This document shows positions 1 to 7,050 of a stretch of DNA of 34,815 nucleotides, piece by piece. The stretch is taken from NCBI GenBank assembly GCA_020854815.1, contig JAHKLW010000069.1, forward strand, positions 1 to 34,815, read 5' to 3'. The notes below the pieces were generated by a model. The model was not told where the DNA came from. It did no database searches and saw nothing but the letters and a program-made list of their open reading frames with translations. Both the position numbers and the translations under genes were made by a program. This DNA comes from Methanofastidiosum sp. (GTDB lineage: Archaea > Methanobacteriota_B > Thermococci > Methanofastidiosales > Methanofastidiosaceae). Position 1 is the first letter of the stretch. Each line of letters starts with the position of its first letter.

Positions 1-887
1 GAGGAGTTACTGACCTGAACACATCTTCGGGCAACTTTACTTATAATCCAACATCCAACTACTTTGGTGGCGACTCATTTACCTTCAAGGTTAACGATGG
101 TGCTGTAGATTCAAATGTCTCAACAGTATCTATCACAGTCAATGCTGAAAACGATGCCCCAACAGCAAGCAATGATGCATACTCAACATATGATAATACC
201 CCGCTTGTAGTAGTGGCACCAGGGATTCTCGGAAATGATTTCGATGTTGAAGGAGACATATTGTCTGCCATACTTGTAGATGATGTCGATTACGGTACAC
301 TCATACTAAATGCCAATGGTTCATTTACATATACTCCAAATTCTGATTTCCAAGGCCCCGACAGCTTTGCATACAAGGTGAATGACGGCCTTTTAGATTC
401 AAACATAGCAACAGTCACAATAACAGTAGAGAATTTGCCCCCAATAATCAAAAGAGGCGTTACTCTCCCTGAGAATATATTATTCTCTAATATTGAATTA
501 GTTAGATTGGTTATCCATACAGAATCTATATCGATTGATGATATAATAGGCGAAGCTAGCGATATTGCAGAAACTATTGTTGTAGACGGAATTGAAGTCT
601 ATGTAATAGAACTATCTGAAGGAAAGAACACAATACGAGCACAAGTCTATAATCCTGGATTTCTTACTCAAATTGATGTAAACATAAGATTTGAAAACTT
701 GCCACAAGGAGTATCAATCGAAATAGATGGACAATCTCAAAAAATCAGAGCGCATAACACTGGAGATTTTATACTTACAATAAATGTTTCCCCCGGAGTT
801 CCTAAAGGGGAATATTTTATTACGGCTATCTCTTCTACTAGAAAGGGCGGTAAAGATAAAGCCATTATAAAAATAATAATCAAATAA
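1..887 (+). CDS. Partial surface protein with cadherin-like/Ig-like tandem repeats (C-terminal part)
   Basis: The reading frame is open from the left edge (first full codon at 3) to TAA at 885-887, so the start lies outside the window. Two copies of a repeat with the pattern GxFTYxP..F.G.DSFxxKVNDG..DSN lie 96 residues apart (phenylalanine codons at 36 and 324). This pattern is typical of bacterial cadherin-like or VCBS-type beta-sandwich domains in very large secreted or cell-wall proteins. The last 150 residues are a different, beta-rich, non-repeated segment ending in lysines and isoleucines. There is no C-terminal membrane anchor or sorting signal. A role in adhesion or surface structure is inferred from the domain type only. 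Confidence 0.8.
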   Translation, partial: GVTDLNTSSGNFTYNPTSNYFGGDSFTFKVNDGAVDSNVSTVSITVNAENDAPTASNDAYSTYDNTPLVVVAPGILGNDFDVEGDILSAILVDDVDYGTLILNANGSFTYTPNSDFQGPDSFAYKVNDGLLDSNIATVTITVENLPPIIKRGVTLPENILFSNIELVRLVIHTESISIDDIIGEASDIAETIVVDGIEVYVIELSEGKNTIRAQVYNPGFLTQIDVNIRFENLPQGVSIEIDGQSQKIRAHNTGDFILTINVSPGVPKGEYFITAISSTRKGGKDKAIIKIIIK

Positions 888-910
888 TCTCTTTTTTTAT
901 TTAAAAAATA
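888..910. terminator. Bidirectional T-rich terminator between convergent genes
   Basis: A T7 run at 891-897 directly follows the surface-protein stop on the + strand. An A6 run at about 903-908 gives a U-tract for the leftward thioredoxin transcript. Archaeal termination generally needs only such T-tracts. The call is by position and composition. Confidence 0.5.
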
Positions 911-935
911 ATATAATAGAAAGTAGTAAATAAAA

Positions 936-1259
936 TTAAATGTTTCTCTCTATTCTTCTTACGAGCTCTTCTTTTGGCACGAAACCAATTATTGTGTCAA
1001 ATACTTTACCCTCTCTAAATATGGCAATTGTTGGAATGCTCCTTATACCATATCTTTGGGCTACTGACATACTTTTGTCAACATCTAACTTACCAATTTT
1101 CCACTCTGGATGTTCTCCTGCAACTTCTTCGATAACAGGGGCAATCATTTGGCATGGCCCACACCAACTTGCCCAAAAATCAACAACTACAGGCTTACTA
1201 GAATTTAGTACTTCCTGATCAAAATTTGCATCTGTTAGCTCGATTGTATTAATTCCCAT
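936..1259 (-). CDS. trxA: Thioredoxin
   Basis: This 107-residue single-domain protein has the canonical WCGPC active site in the context DFWASWCGPC, and the cis-proline motif (SIPT) follows later, as in all thioredoxins. It is a cytoplasmic protein-disulfide reductase; length and motif order are standard. An AGGTGA Shine-Dalgarno site precedes the ATG and a TATA-like box lies at 1291-1300, so it probably has its own promoter, separate from the regulator gene upstream. The ArsC-type reductase at 32957-33373 belongs to a family that uses thioredoxin as reductant, so this protein is a possible partner. Confidence 0.95.
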   Translation of the reverse strand: MGINTIELTDANFDQEVLNSSKPVVVDFWASWCGPCQMIAPVIEEVAGEHPEWKIGKLDVDKSMSVAQRYGIRSIPTIAIFREGKVFDTIIGFVPKEELVRRIERNI

Positions 1260-1290
1260 TTAATTCACCTAAATCTAAAAGGAGGCTAAT

Positions 1291-1300
1291 TACTTAAAAA
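1291..1300 (-). promoter_or_regulatory. TATA-like box for the thioredoxin gene
   Basis: Read leftward, the sequence is TTTTTAAGTA, centred about 37 nt before the ATG. That leaves room for a short leader carrying the AGGTGA ribosome binding site. Confidence 0.4.
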
Positions 1301-1332
1301 TCTTTGGTGTGATATTTTTTTTCATATAATAA

Positions 1333-1683
1333 TCAAAGAGACTTAACAGAGTTCTGAAGACCCTCATACCATTTATCAATACTCATGAGAACTTTTTTTC
1401 TGATCTCATCGCGTTCTAAAGATTTATACACAAAATACCGCCCTCTTTTTCCTTGAACACAGCATTTAGATTCTCTAAAAATTAACTCTTTATCTACTAA
1501 AATCTTCAAAGATTTTTGGATAGTCGTTCTATCTTTTTTTAGAATATTTTGGATTTCCTTAACTCTCATTCCTTCAGGCGGAAGCATCAGTGTTATACTA
1601 ACTTCAAGGTCTGTTAGATCAAAGGCACATCTTAGAATTTTTTTTATTTCTGTACTACTTTTTATTGTTGGTAATTCTCCCAT
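1333..1683 (-). CDS. Winged-helix transcriptional regulator (TrmB/ArsR-like) with vicinal cysteines
   Basis: This is a 116-residue protein. Residues about 22-90 read as a winged helix: a helix, then a recognition helix around DRTTIQKSLKIL, then a wing ending in RGRYFVYKSL. A Cys-Cys pair (74-75) sits in the wing, and a further Cys lies at 19. The C-terminal helix (92-112) may dimerise. It starts 7 nt after the radical SAM gene stop and is probably co-transcribed with it and the LplB-like gene. Its target is unknown; local autoregulation of this group, with cysteines sensing redox or metal state, is inference. Confidence 0.75.
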   Translation of the reverse strand: MGELPTIKSSTEIKKILRCAFDLTDLEVSITLMLPPEGMRVKEIQNILKKDRTTIQKSLKILVDKELIFRESKCCVQGKRGRYFVYKSLERDEIRKKVLMSIDKWYEGLQNSVKSL

Positions 1684-1690
1684 AGTACCA

Positions 1691-2509
1691 CTAACATACA
1701 GAACAACATATTTCTTTTACGACTATATTAGACTCATTTCTTATAAGTTTAATCATGTTTTTTGTTGGATTTACAATTGTGTCAAAGAGAAGGGCAGTTT
1801 CATCCAGCTCTCTTATTCTAGGGCGCATGCACCCTAAGGATAATTTTGCATCTGGAAAAGAATTTCTTGCATAAAAAAAGAAATCTTTTATTGATTGAGT
1901 GTCATAATCAACACTGTATATTTTCTCAAGTTCATTTTTAATGAGTACTAATAAAGTTAGATTTTTTATTGGATATTCTTTCAATATCCCAACTGCATTA
2001 TATTCGCCCACGACCTTTCCATAGTCAAGGCCAACACATATGTGAGGGGTAACATTAACGCCTTCTTCTATTAAGAATCTTAGAGTGTTTTCATAATCAG
2101 AAACCTTGAAAGGCATCTTAAGTATTTTTTCTATTGTATCGTTACTTCCAACAAAATCAATGGATACAGCATCAATTCCGCTTTTCTTTATTTCTTTTGC
2201 ATCATATCTTGTCAGAAATCCAGAATGTAGATTAATTATAAGATCAGTATCCTTTTTTATTTTCTTAAGGATTGAATAGTCAATTGGAAGCTTTCCGCTT
2301 TCGTCAAGTCCTCCGCTAACAAGGATACCTTTTGTCCCTTTATTATTTAGTTCAATAGCTTTCTGATATAGATCTTCTTGAGTAACATGCATCATGAACT
2401 TCAAATATTTACGATTACAATGCATACATGAAAAGTAGCATGTCTCTCCTGTAATTGAAATACTTGGGAATGAGTCTTTAGAAAGATAGCATATGTTTTT
2501 ACTTTTCAT
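1691..2509 (-). CDS. Radical SAM protein, probable LipS2-like lipoyl synthase component
   Basis: This 272-residue protein has a CX3CX2C radical SAM cluster motif at C24, C28 and C31. A GGLD motif (67-70) fits the SAM-binding glycine region, and the body looks like a partial TIM barrel. A conserved-looking LGCMRPR motif (C227) and a C-terminal CCxxC (268-272) could hold an auxiliary cluster or sulfur donor site. The gene overlaps the LplB-like gene by 11 bp. Archaeal lipoyl synthesis uses two radical SAM proteins (LipS1 and LipS2) that insert sulfur into octanoyl groups. The radical SAM call is firm; the LipS2 assignment rests on size, cysteine pattern and neighbour, and another radical SAM function remains possible. 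Confidence 0.72.
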   Translation of the reverse strand: MKSKNICYLSKDSFPSISITGETCYFSCMHCNRKYLKFMMHVTQEDLYQKAIELNNKGTKGILVSGGLDESGKLPIDYSILKKIKKDTDLIINLHSGFLTRYDAKEIKKSGIDAVSIDFVGSNDTIEKILKMPFKVSDYENTLRFLIEEGVNVTPHICVGLDYGKVVGEYNAVGILKEYPIKNLTLLVLIKNELEKIYSVDYDTQSIKDFFFYARNSFPDAKLSLGCMRPRIRELDETALLFDTIVNPTKNMIKLIRNESNIVVKEICCSVC

Positions 2510-2771
2510 TTATTGCCCTCTCAAATACTTCCTTTAGATCTCCAGCAGTAATTCCATATACTCTAATACCGGAAGAAAAAAAATCTTCAATCAGTTGTAA
2601 TAATTCAGAGAGACTTTTTTGATTAATCGATTTTTCTAAATTATCTATCTCCTCTTCTGGAAAGACAAAGAAGTCCCCATATATCCTAACATCTGAAAAA
2701 ATATCGTTTTTATAGTTAAAAGAAACGCCAATTATTTTTCCGCCCTGCCTCTTATGCTCAAAAATATTCAT
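2499..2771 (-). CDS. lplB: Lipoate-protein ligase C-terminal domain protein (LplB-like)
   Basis: This 90-residue protein matches the accessory domain of lipoate-protein ligases. It has GGKIIGVSF near the N-terminus, DVRIYGDFFVFPEEEIDNLE in the middle and a closing YGITAGDL segment. In bacteria this domain is fused to LplA; in archaea such as Thermoplasma it is a separate protein (LplB) needed to activate lipoate. No LplA catalytic subunit lies in this window. It heads the leftward group with the radical SAM gene. Identification rests on remembered family motifs. Confidence 0.75.
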   Translation of the reverse strand: MNIFEHKRQGGKIIGVSFNYKNDIFSDVRIYGDFFVFPEEEIDNLEKSINQKSLSELLQLIEDFFSSGIRVYGITAGDLKEVFERAINEK

Positions 2772-2804
2772 TATTCTTCTACCAATTTCAAAAGGAATTA
2801 CTAA

Positions 2805-2815
2805 CTTAAATAAAT
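2805..2815 (-). promoter_or_regulatory. TATA-like box for the lplB group
   Basis: Read leftward, the sequence is ATTTATTTAAG, centred about 39 nt before the ATG at 2771. It would give a short leader. Confidence 0.4.
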
Positions 2816-2850
2816 ATTGTAGTCAATCAATAAAAAGAAACTGTGTTACT

Positions 2851-2861
2851 TTTATATATAA
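2851..2861 (+). promoter_or_regulatory. TATA box of the 523-residue unknown gene
   Basis: TTTATATATAA predicts transcription starting near 2880. That excludes the upstream in-frame TTG at 2878 as an efficient start and supports the ATG at 2890, which is preceded by GAAGGA. Confidence 0.6.
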
Positions 2862-2889
2862 GTCTCTCAATATTCAATTGAAGGATAAA

Positions 2890-4461
2890 ATGGCATATCA
2901 TGATTCTTTAAGACTTAATGATTATTATCTGTGGAAGAAATATCCTACCTATTCTGAGTTCCCATGGGATAGAAAATATATTAATGTTGAATTCTTAGAG
3001 TTTGAAAAGAAAAGAATAATTAAAGTAGAAGAGTGGTATAAGGAATTTAGTAGGTCTGAAGATGGAAAGTCTTTAGGAGAAATATCTCTTTATGTTGTCC
3101 CAATGTCCATGGATTCATCATGGAACGTCGCCATTGAATCTCAAACCGATTCTAAACCAATAGGACTATCTGCTCTTTATAATACTCCTATTGCAGTTAG
3201 TATAGGATTGATACCTCCTGGCAAGGATATTCCAGAAATGTATAGCCTTATCAGTATTATAAAATCAAAGAAATCATATATCTATAATGAGAAGCTGAAT
3301 AAAAGTGAATCTGTCATTCTAATTGAGGAGTGGGAAGAGCTCCCTTCAGATTCTATTTATTTGGATGTCCCATATGAGAGGAGGATAATTGAAAACCTAT
3401 TTGCAGAAAACTTGCCTTTAGACAGGGAAATATCAAGGTCATTTCAGGCCCCCATTTTAAGTGCGCCTTACGATGGGAAAGTAGGAGGTATATCTCTATC
3501 GTCACTTTCATGGAATTCAAAACTTGCCCACGAGTTACTGAAAATCATCCAACTAATGGTCCCACCTGAATATCGGGACATGGATCCACCAAAAAAAGCA
3601 ATCAATGGAATAAATTTTGATTCAAATACTATTCAGTACCAACTTGCAGAAAGGCCTAAAGTTGGGCAGAATATCCTCTCTAAGATATATTCTGATAATT
3701 ATGGAAAACTGCATCAATCGCTAGTTGAACGAACTAATTTCAGGGGGGAGTATTCTCTTTTCTCCTCAATAAAAATTAATCAGGGAACAAGAAGGCAGAT
3801 GATCCTCGAAACTTTCAGGAATTTTACCCACACTGAAATTACTTTGTCAGACATCGACCAGTTGTTGACAGAAGATGATATGTATCTTAGACCTTTACTT
3901 AAAATGATTGATGAGAATTTATGGATTCAGATTGTCCATGCGCATCACAATAATCCTACTGAAGGAAAAAATTATGATAAAGAATATCGGCACATAATAG
4001 AATTATTATTTAAAGACTATGATATCCTTTTAGCTGACAAATTCAAACAAGATAACACAAGAGAATTGATAATTCGTTCCATGCTGAATAGAACCAGTTA
4101 CAATATCAAAAGATTGGCACAGTCATTTGCAAGGGCGGAGGATAAAACGGAAATAACAAATAAATTCCTTAAAGACTCAAGGAGAACTACACTGGATAAT
4201 TTCGAACAGTTGTTAGGTGAACCCTCGATTAAAAAAGAAATAGATTTAATAAAAGATTATGAATCAAATGAGAGATATAACGTTGTTCAAGCTACTCTGA
4301 TTAATACTCCAAATCTAACTGTAATTGAAATATTCCGTGAAGTTAAGTCAACTGATTTATTCAAAGATGAATATGACGTGCAGGATTTACTAGATTGGAT
4401 GCATAAAAAGGGGCATGTAATCAGAGATTCACAAAATCGCTATTCCTTTATTTTCTTTTGA
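2890..4461 (+). CDS. Conserved-looking protein of unknown function with C-terminal winged helix
   Basis: I do not recognise this 523-residue protein. The start at 2890 is chosen from the TATA position and the GAAGGA site. The N-terminal 290 residues form a mixed alpha/beta region rich in aromatics (Tyr/Trp near residues 10-30), without a P-loop, DxD or cysteine cluster. Residues about 300-350 look like a helix-turn-helix. Residues about 398-443 are helical and resemble in pattern the lid helices of MCM/AAA+ proteins. Residues about 460-522 look like a winged helix ending in a beta wing. There is no signal peptide or membrane segment. A DNA-associated cytoplasmic role is inference. Confidence 0.8.
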   Translation: MAYHDSLRLNDYYLWKKYPTYSEFPWDRKYINVEFLEFEKKRIIKVEEWYKEFSRSEDGKSLGEISLYVVPMSMDSSWNVAIESQTDSKPIGLSALYNTPIAVSIGLIPPGKDIPEMYSLISIIKSKKSYIYNEKLNKSESVILIEEWEELPSDSIYLDVPYERRIIENLFAENLPLDREISRSFQAPILSAPYDGKVGGISLSSLSWNSKLAHELLKIIQLMVPPEYRDMDPPKKAINGINFDSNTIQYQLAERPKVGQNILSKIYSDNYGKLHQSLVERTNFRGEYSLFSSIKINQGTRRQMILETFRNFTHTEITLSDIDQLLTEDDMYLRPLLKMIDENLWIQIVHAHHNNPTEGKNYDKEYRHIIELLFKDYDILLADKFKQDNTRELIIRSMLNRTSYNIKRLAQSFARAEDKTEITNKFLKDSRRTTLDNFEQLLGEPSIKKEIDLIKDYESNERYNVVQATLINTPNLTVIEIFREVKSTDLFKDEYDVQDLLDWMHKKGHVIRDSQNRYSFIFF

Positions 4462-4498
4462 GATTTTGATTGACGAAAAAACGTATTCCCAATAAAAA

Positions 4499-4508
4499 CA
4501 CTTAAATA
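4499..4508 (+). promoter_or_regulatory. TATA-like box for the LSm-like gene
   Basis: The ACTTAAATAC element lies about 38 nt before the TTG start. This leaves a short leader with GGTGA at 4533-4537. Confidence 0.4.
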
Positions 4509-4541
4509 CTTATTTTCTTAAATCTCAATTCCGGTGAGGCA

Positions 4542-4757
4542 TTGTCAAAGTTGCTACTAAAAAAACTAGAATACTATAATGGAAAAAAATTAGTGATATC
4601 AATAGATGGCAGCATCTTTAAAGGGAAGTTACTAGATTTCGATGAAGAGGTACTTTGTCTTAGCGATGTAACAGATATAGGTGGTTCCTCGGGCAAGGAA
4701 CTAGTTGTAAGTCTTAGCAATGTGGTCTGGATCATATTGGCCGAGGATAATAAATAA
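4542..4757 (+). CDS. Small LSm/Sm-like RNA-binding protein
   Basis: This 71-residue protein has the Sm fold pattern: an N-terminal helix, then strands with GKKLVISIDGSIFKGKLLDF (Sm1-like, with the typical Gly and Asp positions), a variable loop and a closing strand (NVVWIILAED, Sm2-like). It starts at TTG 4542, four bases after GGTGA, the spacing seen at many starts in this window. Archaeal Sm proteins form rings that bind U-rich RNA. This one is divergent, so RNA targets and oligomeric state cannot be stated. It lies just upstream of the L3 leader in the same direction. Confidence 0.7.
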   Translation: MSKLLLKKLEYYNGKKLVISIDGSIFKGKLLDFDEEVLCLSDVTDIGGSSGKELVVSLSNVVWIILAEDNK

Positions 4758-4781
4758 TGAAAAAAATTATTACACCATAAC

Positions 4782-4791
4782 ATTTATAAAT
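4782..4791 (+). promoter_or_regulatory. Probable main TATA box for the ribosomal protein array
   Basis: ATTTATAAAT is the best TATA match between the LSm gene and L3. It predicts a start near 4812 and a leader of about 187 nt. TATA-like sequence inside the first 16-bp repeat (4901-4912) is a possible alternative promoter. Confidence 0.5.
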
Positions 4792-4896
4792 CCTATATTA
4801 TACTGCCAATACAGCAGAACTTGCTTAAAAAAAACGTTACGAATTACAGACGGGAATAAGGTGAAAGCGACTTTATTTCTCAATTCTTGACTAATA

Positions 4897-4944
4897 GTAC
4901 AATAATATAATTGTACAATAATAGCATTGTACAATAATAAAATT
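4897..4944 (+). repeat. Three tandem 16-bp repeats, each centred on a GTAC palindrome
   Basis: Units lie at 4897-4912, 4913-4928 and 4929-4944. All share GTACAATAATA and differ only in the last five bases. With the preceding bases they form palindromes: perfect ATTGTACAAT at 4910-4919 and 4926-4935, and one-mismatch ATAGTACAAT at 4894-4903. The centres are exactly 16 bp apart. They lie 55-105 bp before the L3 start, and look like an iterated operator or an RNA element in the leader. Confidence 0.9.
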
Positions 4945-4977
4945 TGGAGATTTGGGTTATAGGCCTAATACTCTTTA

Positions 4978-4998
4978 TTTAAAGCCGGAGGCTTAAAA
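4978..4998 (+). promoter_or_regulatory. Hairpin enclosing the L3 Shine-Dalgarno sequence
   Basis: AAGCC (4982-4986) pairs with GGCTT (4990-4994) around a GGA loop. After one A-A mismatch, UUU pairs with AAA next to the start codon. The ribosome binding site GGAGG (4987-4991) lies in the loop and stem, so the fold would hide it. Pairing was read by eye. Confidence 0.5.
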
Positions 4999-6006
4999 AT
5001 GGGCGGTAGTGGACGTAATAAAAAACCCCGTAGAGGTTCCTTGGGATACAGCCCCAGAAAGAGGGCTTTAAAGATAGTGCCAACTTTGAATAGTTGGCCA
5101 GAAGTGGATGATGTTAAGATCTTAGACTTTCCCGGCTATAAGGTAGGGATGTCCCACATTTTAAGGATAGATGATAGAAAGTATACACTTACAAAAGGAA
5201 AAGAAATGGTGGTACCTGTAACTTTGGTAGAAACTCCACCAATTTACGTTTGTGGTGTTAGGGCATACAAGAAGACTCCATACGGACTGAAAACTGTCAC
5301 AGAGTCTTGGGCAGAGGGCCCGAAAGAACTTTCACGATCAAAAACTGTTTCAAAAAATCCTGAAAAAGACCTTGCTAAAATCCAATCTCTTATAGAAGGT
5401 GGAAAAGTAGATGATTTAAGAGCTATTGTTTGCACTCAACCAAAGCTCATTAATCTGAAAAAGAAACCAGAGGTCATGGAAAGCGGGATTGGTGGAGCAG
5501 ATGTTAACGCCAAGTTGGAATACCTAAAGGGTGTTTTTGGAAAAGAACTAAAGGTAAAAGATGTTCTAGACGAAGGAGAATTCGTCGATGTTATTTCAGT
5601 TACAAAAGGAAAGGGATTCCAAGGCGTAGTAAAAAGATGGGGAGTAAAAATACAGACCCGGAAATCTAACGATGCAAGAAGACATGTAGGTTCAATCGGT
5701 CCGTGGCACCCACCAAAAGTTATGTGGACTGTACCATTTGCAGGGCAGATGGGATTCCACACGAGAACAGAACTTAACAAAAGAATATTCAGAATAACAA
5801 ATCCAAAAGACCTTGATGTCACTCCAAAAGAAGGATTTAAGAATTATGGATTATTATCATCCGACTATGCTATGCTAAAAGGTAGCGTAGGAGGACCAAC
5901 AAAGAGAATCTTAAGACTTAGAAAATCTGTAAGGGTACCAGTAAGAAGAACTGGAGGAGTACCAGATATTACTTACCATTACAAAGCTTCTGCAAGGGAG
6001 GCATAA
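4999..6006 (+). CDS. rpl3: 50S ribosomal protein L3 (uL3)
   Basis: The protein has 335 residues, within the archaeal L3 range. It shows the typical start (KKPRRGSLGYSPRKRA), the KGKGFQGVVKRWG motif and RRHVGSIGPWHPPKVMWTVP, the extension that reaches toward the peptidyl-transferase centre. L3 is a primary binder of 23S rRNA and initiates large-subunit assembly. It is the first gene of the array, with GGAGG seven bases before ATG. The long leader with repeats and hairpin suggests that expression of the whole array may be set here. Confidence 0.98.
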   Translation: MGGSGRNKKPRRGSLGYSPRKRALKIVPTLNSWPEVDDVKILDFPGYKVGMSHILRIDDRKYTLTKGKEMVVPVTLVETPPIYVCGVRAYKKTPYGLKTVTESWAEGPKELSRSKTVSKNPEKDLAKIQSLIEGGKVDDLRAIVCTQPKLINLKKKPEVMESGIGGADVNAKLEYLKGVFGKELKVKDVLDEGEFVDVISVTKGKGFQGVVKRWGVKIQTRKSNDARRHVGSIGPWHPPKVMWTVPFAGQMGFHTRTELNKRIFRITNPKDLDVTPKEGFKNYGLLSSDYAMLKGSVGGPTKRILRLRKSVRVPVRRTGGVPDITYHYKASAREA

Positions 6007-6009
6007 ACA

Positions 6010-6780
6010 ATGAAATCTAATGTATATTCAATAACTGGAGAGAAGCTGAAAGCAATCGATCTTCCCTCAGTGTTTTCTTATGAGTACAGGCCAGATTTAA
6101 TTAAGAGGGCAGTTTTGGCTTCAATAACCCATAGGATTCAACCATGGGGTGTAAGTCCAATTGCTGGAAGAATGACATCTGCACATCCAAGAAGGAAGAA
6201 TCTTGGGATATCTAGAGTGCCTAGGATGAAATCTGGTCCGAGAAGAGCTGCGTTTGCACCTCATGTTGTAGGAGGATTTGTAGCTCATCCACCAAAACCT
6301 TGGAAAGTTATTAGTGAAAAGATAAACAATAAAGAAAGAACTGTAGCAATAAAATCGGCCATATCAATAACGGCCAACAAGGAAATGGTGATGTCAAGAG
6401 GTCATAGATTCTCAGATAAGGTTGAATTCCCAATAATCGTTGAAAATAAAATTCAAACGGTAAAAAAGACAAAAGATACAAGAGATATATTCAAGAGCCT
6501 TGGCGTTTGGGACGATATAATCAGATCAAAAACTAAAACAATAAGGGCTGGAAGAGGAAAGATGAGAGGAAGGAAATATAAGAATAAGATTGGCCCATTA
6601 ATAGTTATTGGAAAGGACGCAGGTATAATGAAGGCTGCAAGAAATCACCCTGGTGTAGATATAGTAATGGTCGATAAGCTAAGCGCTGAACATCTTGCCC
6701 CAGGTACTCATGCGGGAAGACTCACAATATGGACTGAAGATGCAATAAAGTATCTTTCTAAAAATGAGGTGTTCAAGTGA
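6010..6780 (+). CDS. rpl4: 50S ribosomal protein L4 (uL4, archaeal L4e type)
   Basis: This is a 256-residue archaeal/eukaryal-type L4. The internal loop that lines the exit tunnel includes GVSPIAGRMTSAHPRRKNLG, followed by RAAFAPHVVGGFVAHPPKPW, and the C-terminal core has RAGRGKMRGRKYKNKIGPL and GTHAGRLTIWT. It starts 3 nt after the L3 stop and its end overlaps the L23 start by 4 nt. L4 helps early 50S assembly; in bacteria it also autoregulates its operon, but no evidence for that is visible here. Confidence 0.98.
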   Translation: MKSNVYSITGEKLKAIDLPSVFSYEYRPDLIKRAVLASITHRIQPWGVSPIAGRMTSAHPRRKNLGISRVPRMKSGPRRAAFAPHVVGGFVAHPPKPWKVISEKINNKERTVAIKSAISITANKEMVMSRGHRFSDKVEFPIIVENKIQTVKKTKDTRDIFKSLGVWDDIIRSKTKTIRAGRGKMRGRKYKNKIGPLIVIGKDAGIMKAARNHPGVDIVMVDKLSAEHLAPGTHAGRLTIWTEDAIKYLSKNEVFK

Positions 6781-7040
6781 AAAATCCACATGACGTGATT
6801 GTCCATCCGCTTATTACAGAAAAGACTGTAGCTACTATGGAGAGAGACAATATACTGACTTTTATTGTTACCATGGGTAGCAATAAACAGGACATATATA
6901 ATGCCGTTGAAGAACTTTATGAAGTTGAGGTAGAAAAAGTTAGCACAACCGTTTTGCCTACTGGAAAGAAAAAGGCATATGTTAAGCTAAAAGAAGAGTA
7001 CCCTGCTGACGAAGTCGCAACAAAAATAGGTGTATTTTAA
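6777..7040 (+). CDS. rpl23: 50S ribosomal protein L23 (uL23)
   Basis: The 87-residue protein matches archaeal L23 in length. The start motif VIVHPLITEKTVATME and the end with tandem lysines (GKKKAYVKL) are diagnostic. L23 sits at the polypeptide exit and provides a docking site for SRP and the SecY translocon, whose gene lies later in this array. It starts at GTG 6777, overlapping the L4 stop, which implies translational coupling. Confidence 0.97.
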   Translation: MKNPHDVIVHPLITEKTVATMERDNILTFIVTMGSNKQDIYNAVEELYEVEVEKVSTTVLPTGKKKAYVKLKEEYPADEVATKIGVF

Positions 7041-7050
7041 GGTGATATGA

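Noticed and set aside
4897-4944. Short CRISPR-like array
   Set aside because: Units are 16 bp and directly adjacent, without unique spacers of typical length; no cas genes are near.
4973-4984. TATA-like CTTTATTTAAAG just before L3
   Set aside because: It would start transcription near 5004, inside the L3 gene, downstream of the ribosome binding site and the conserved first residues.
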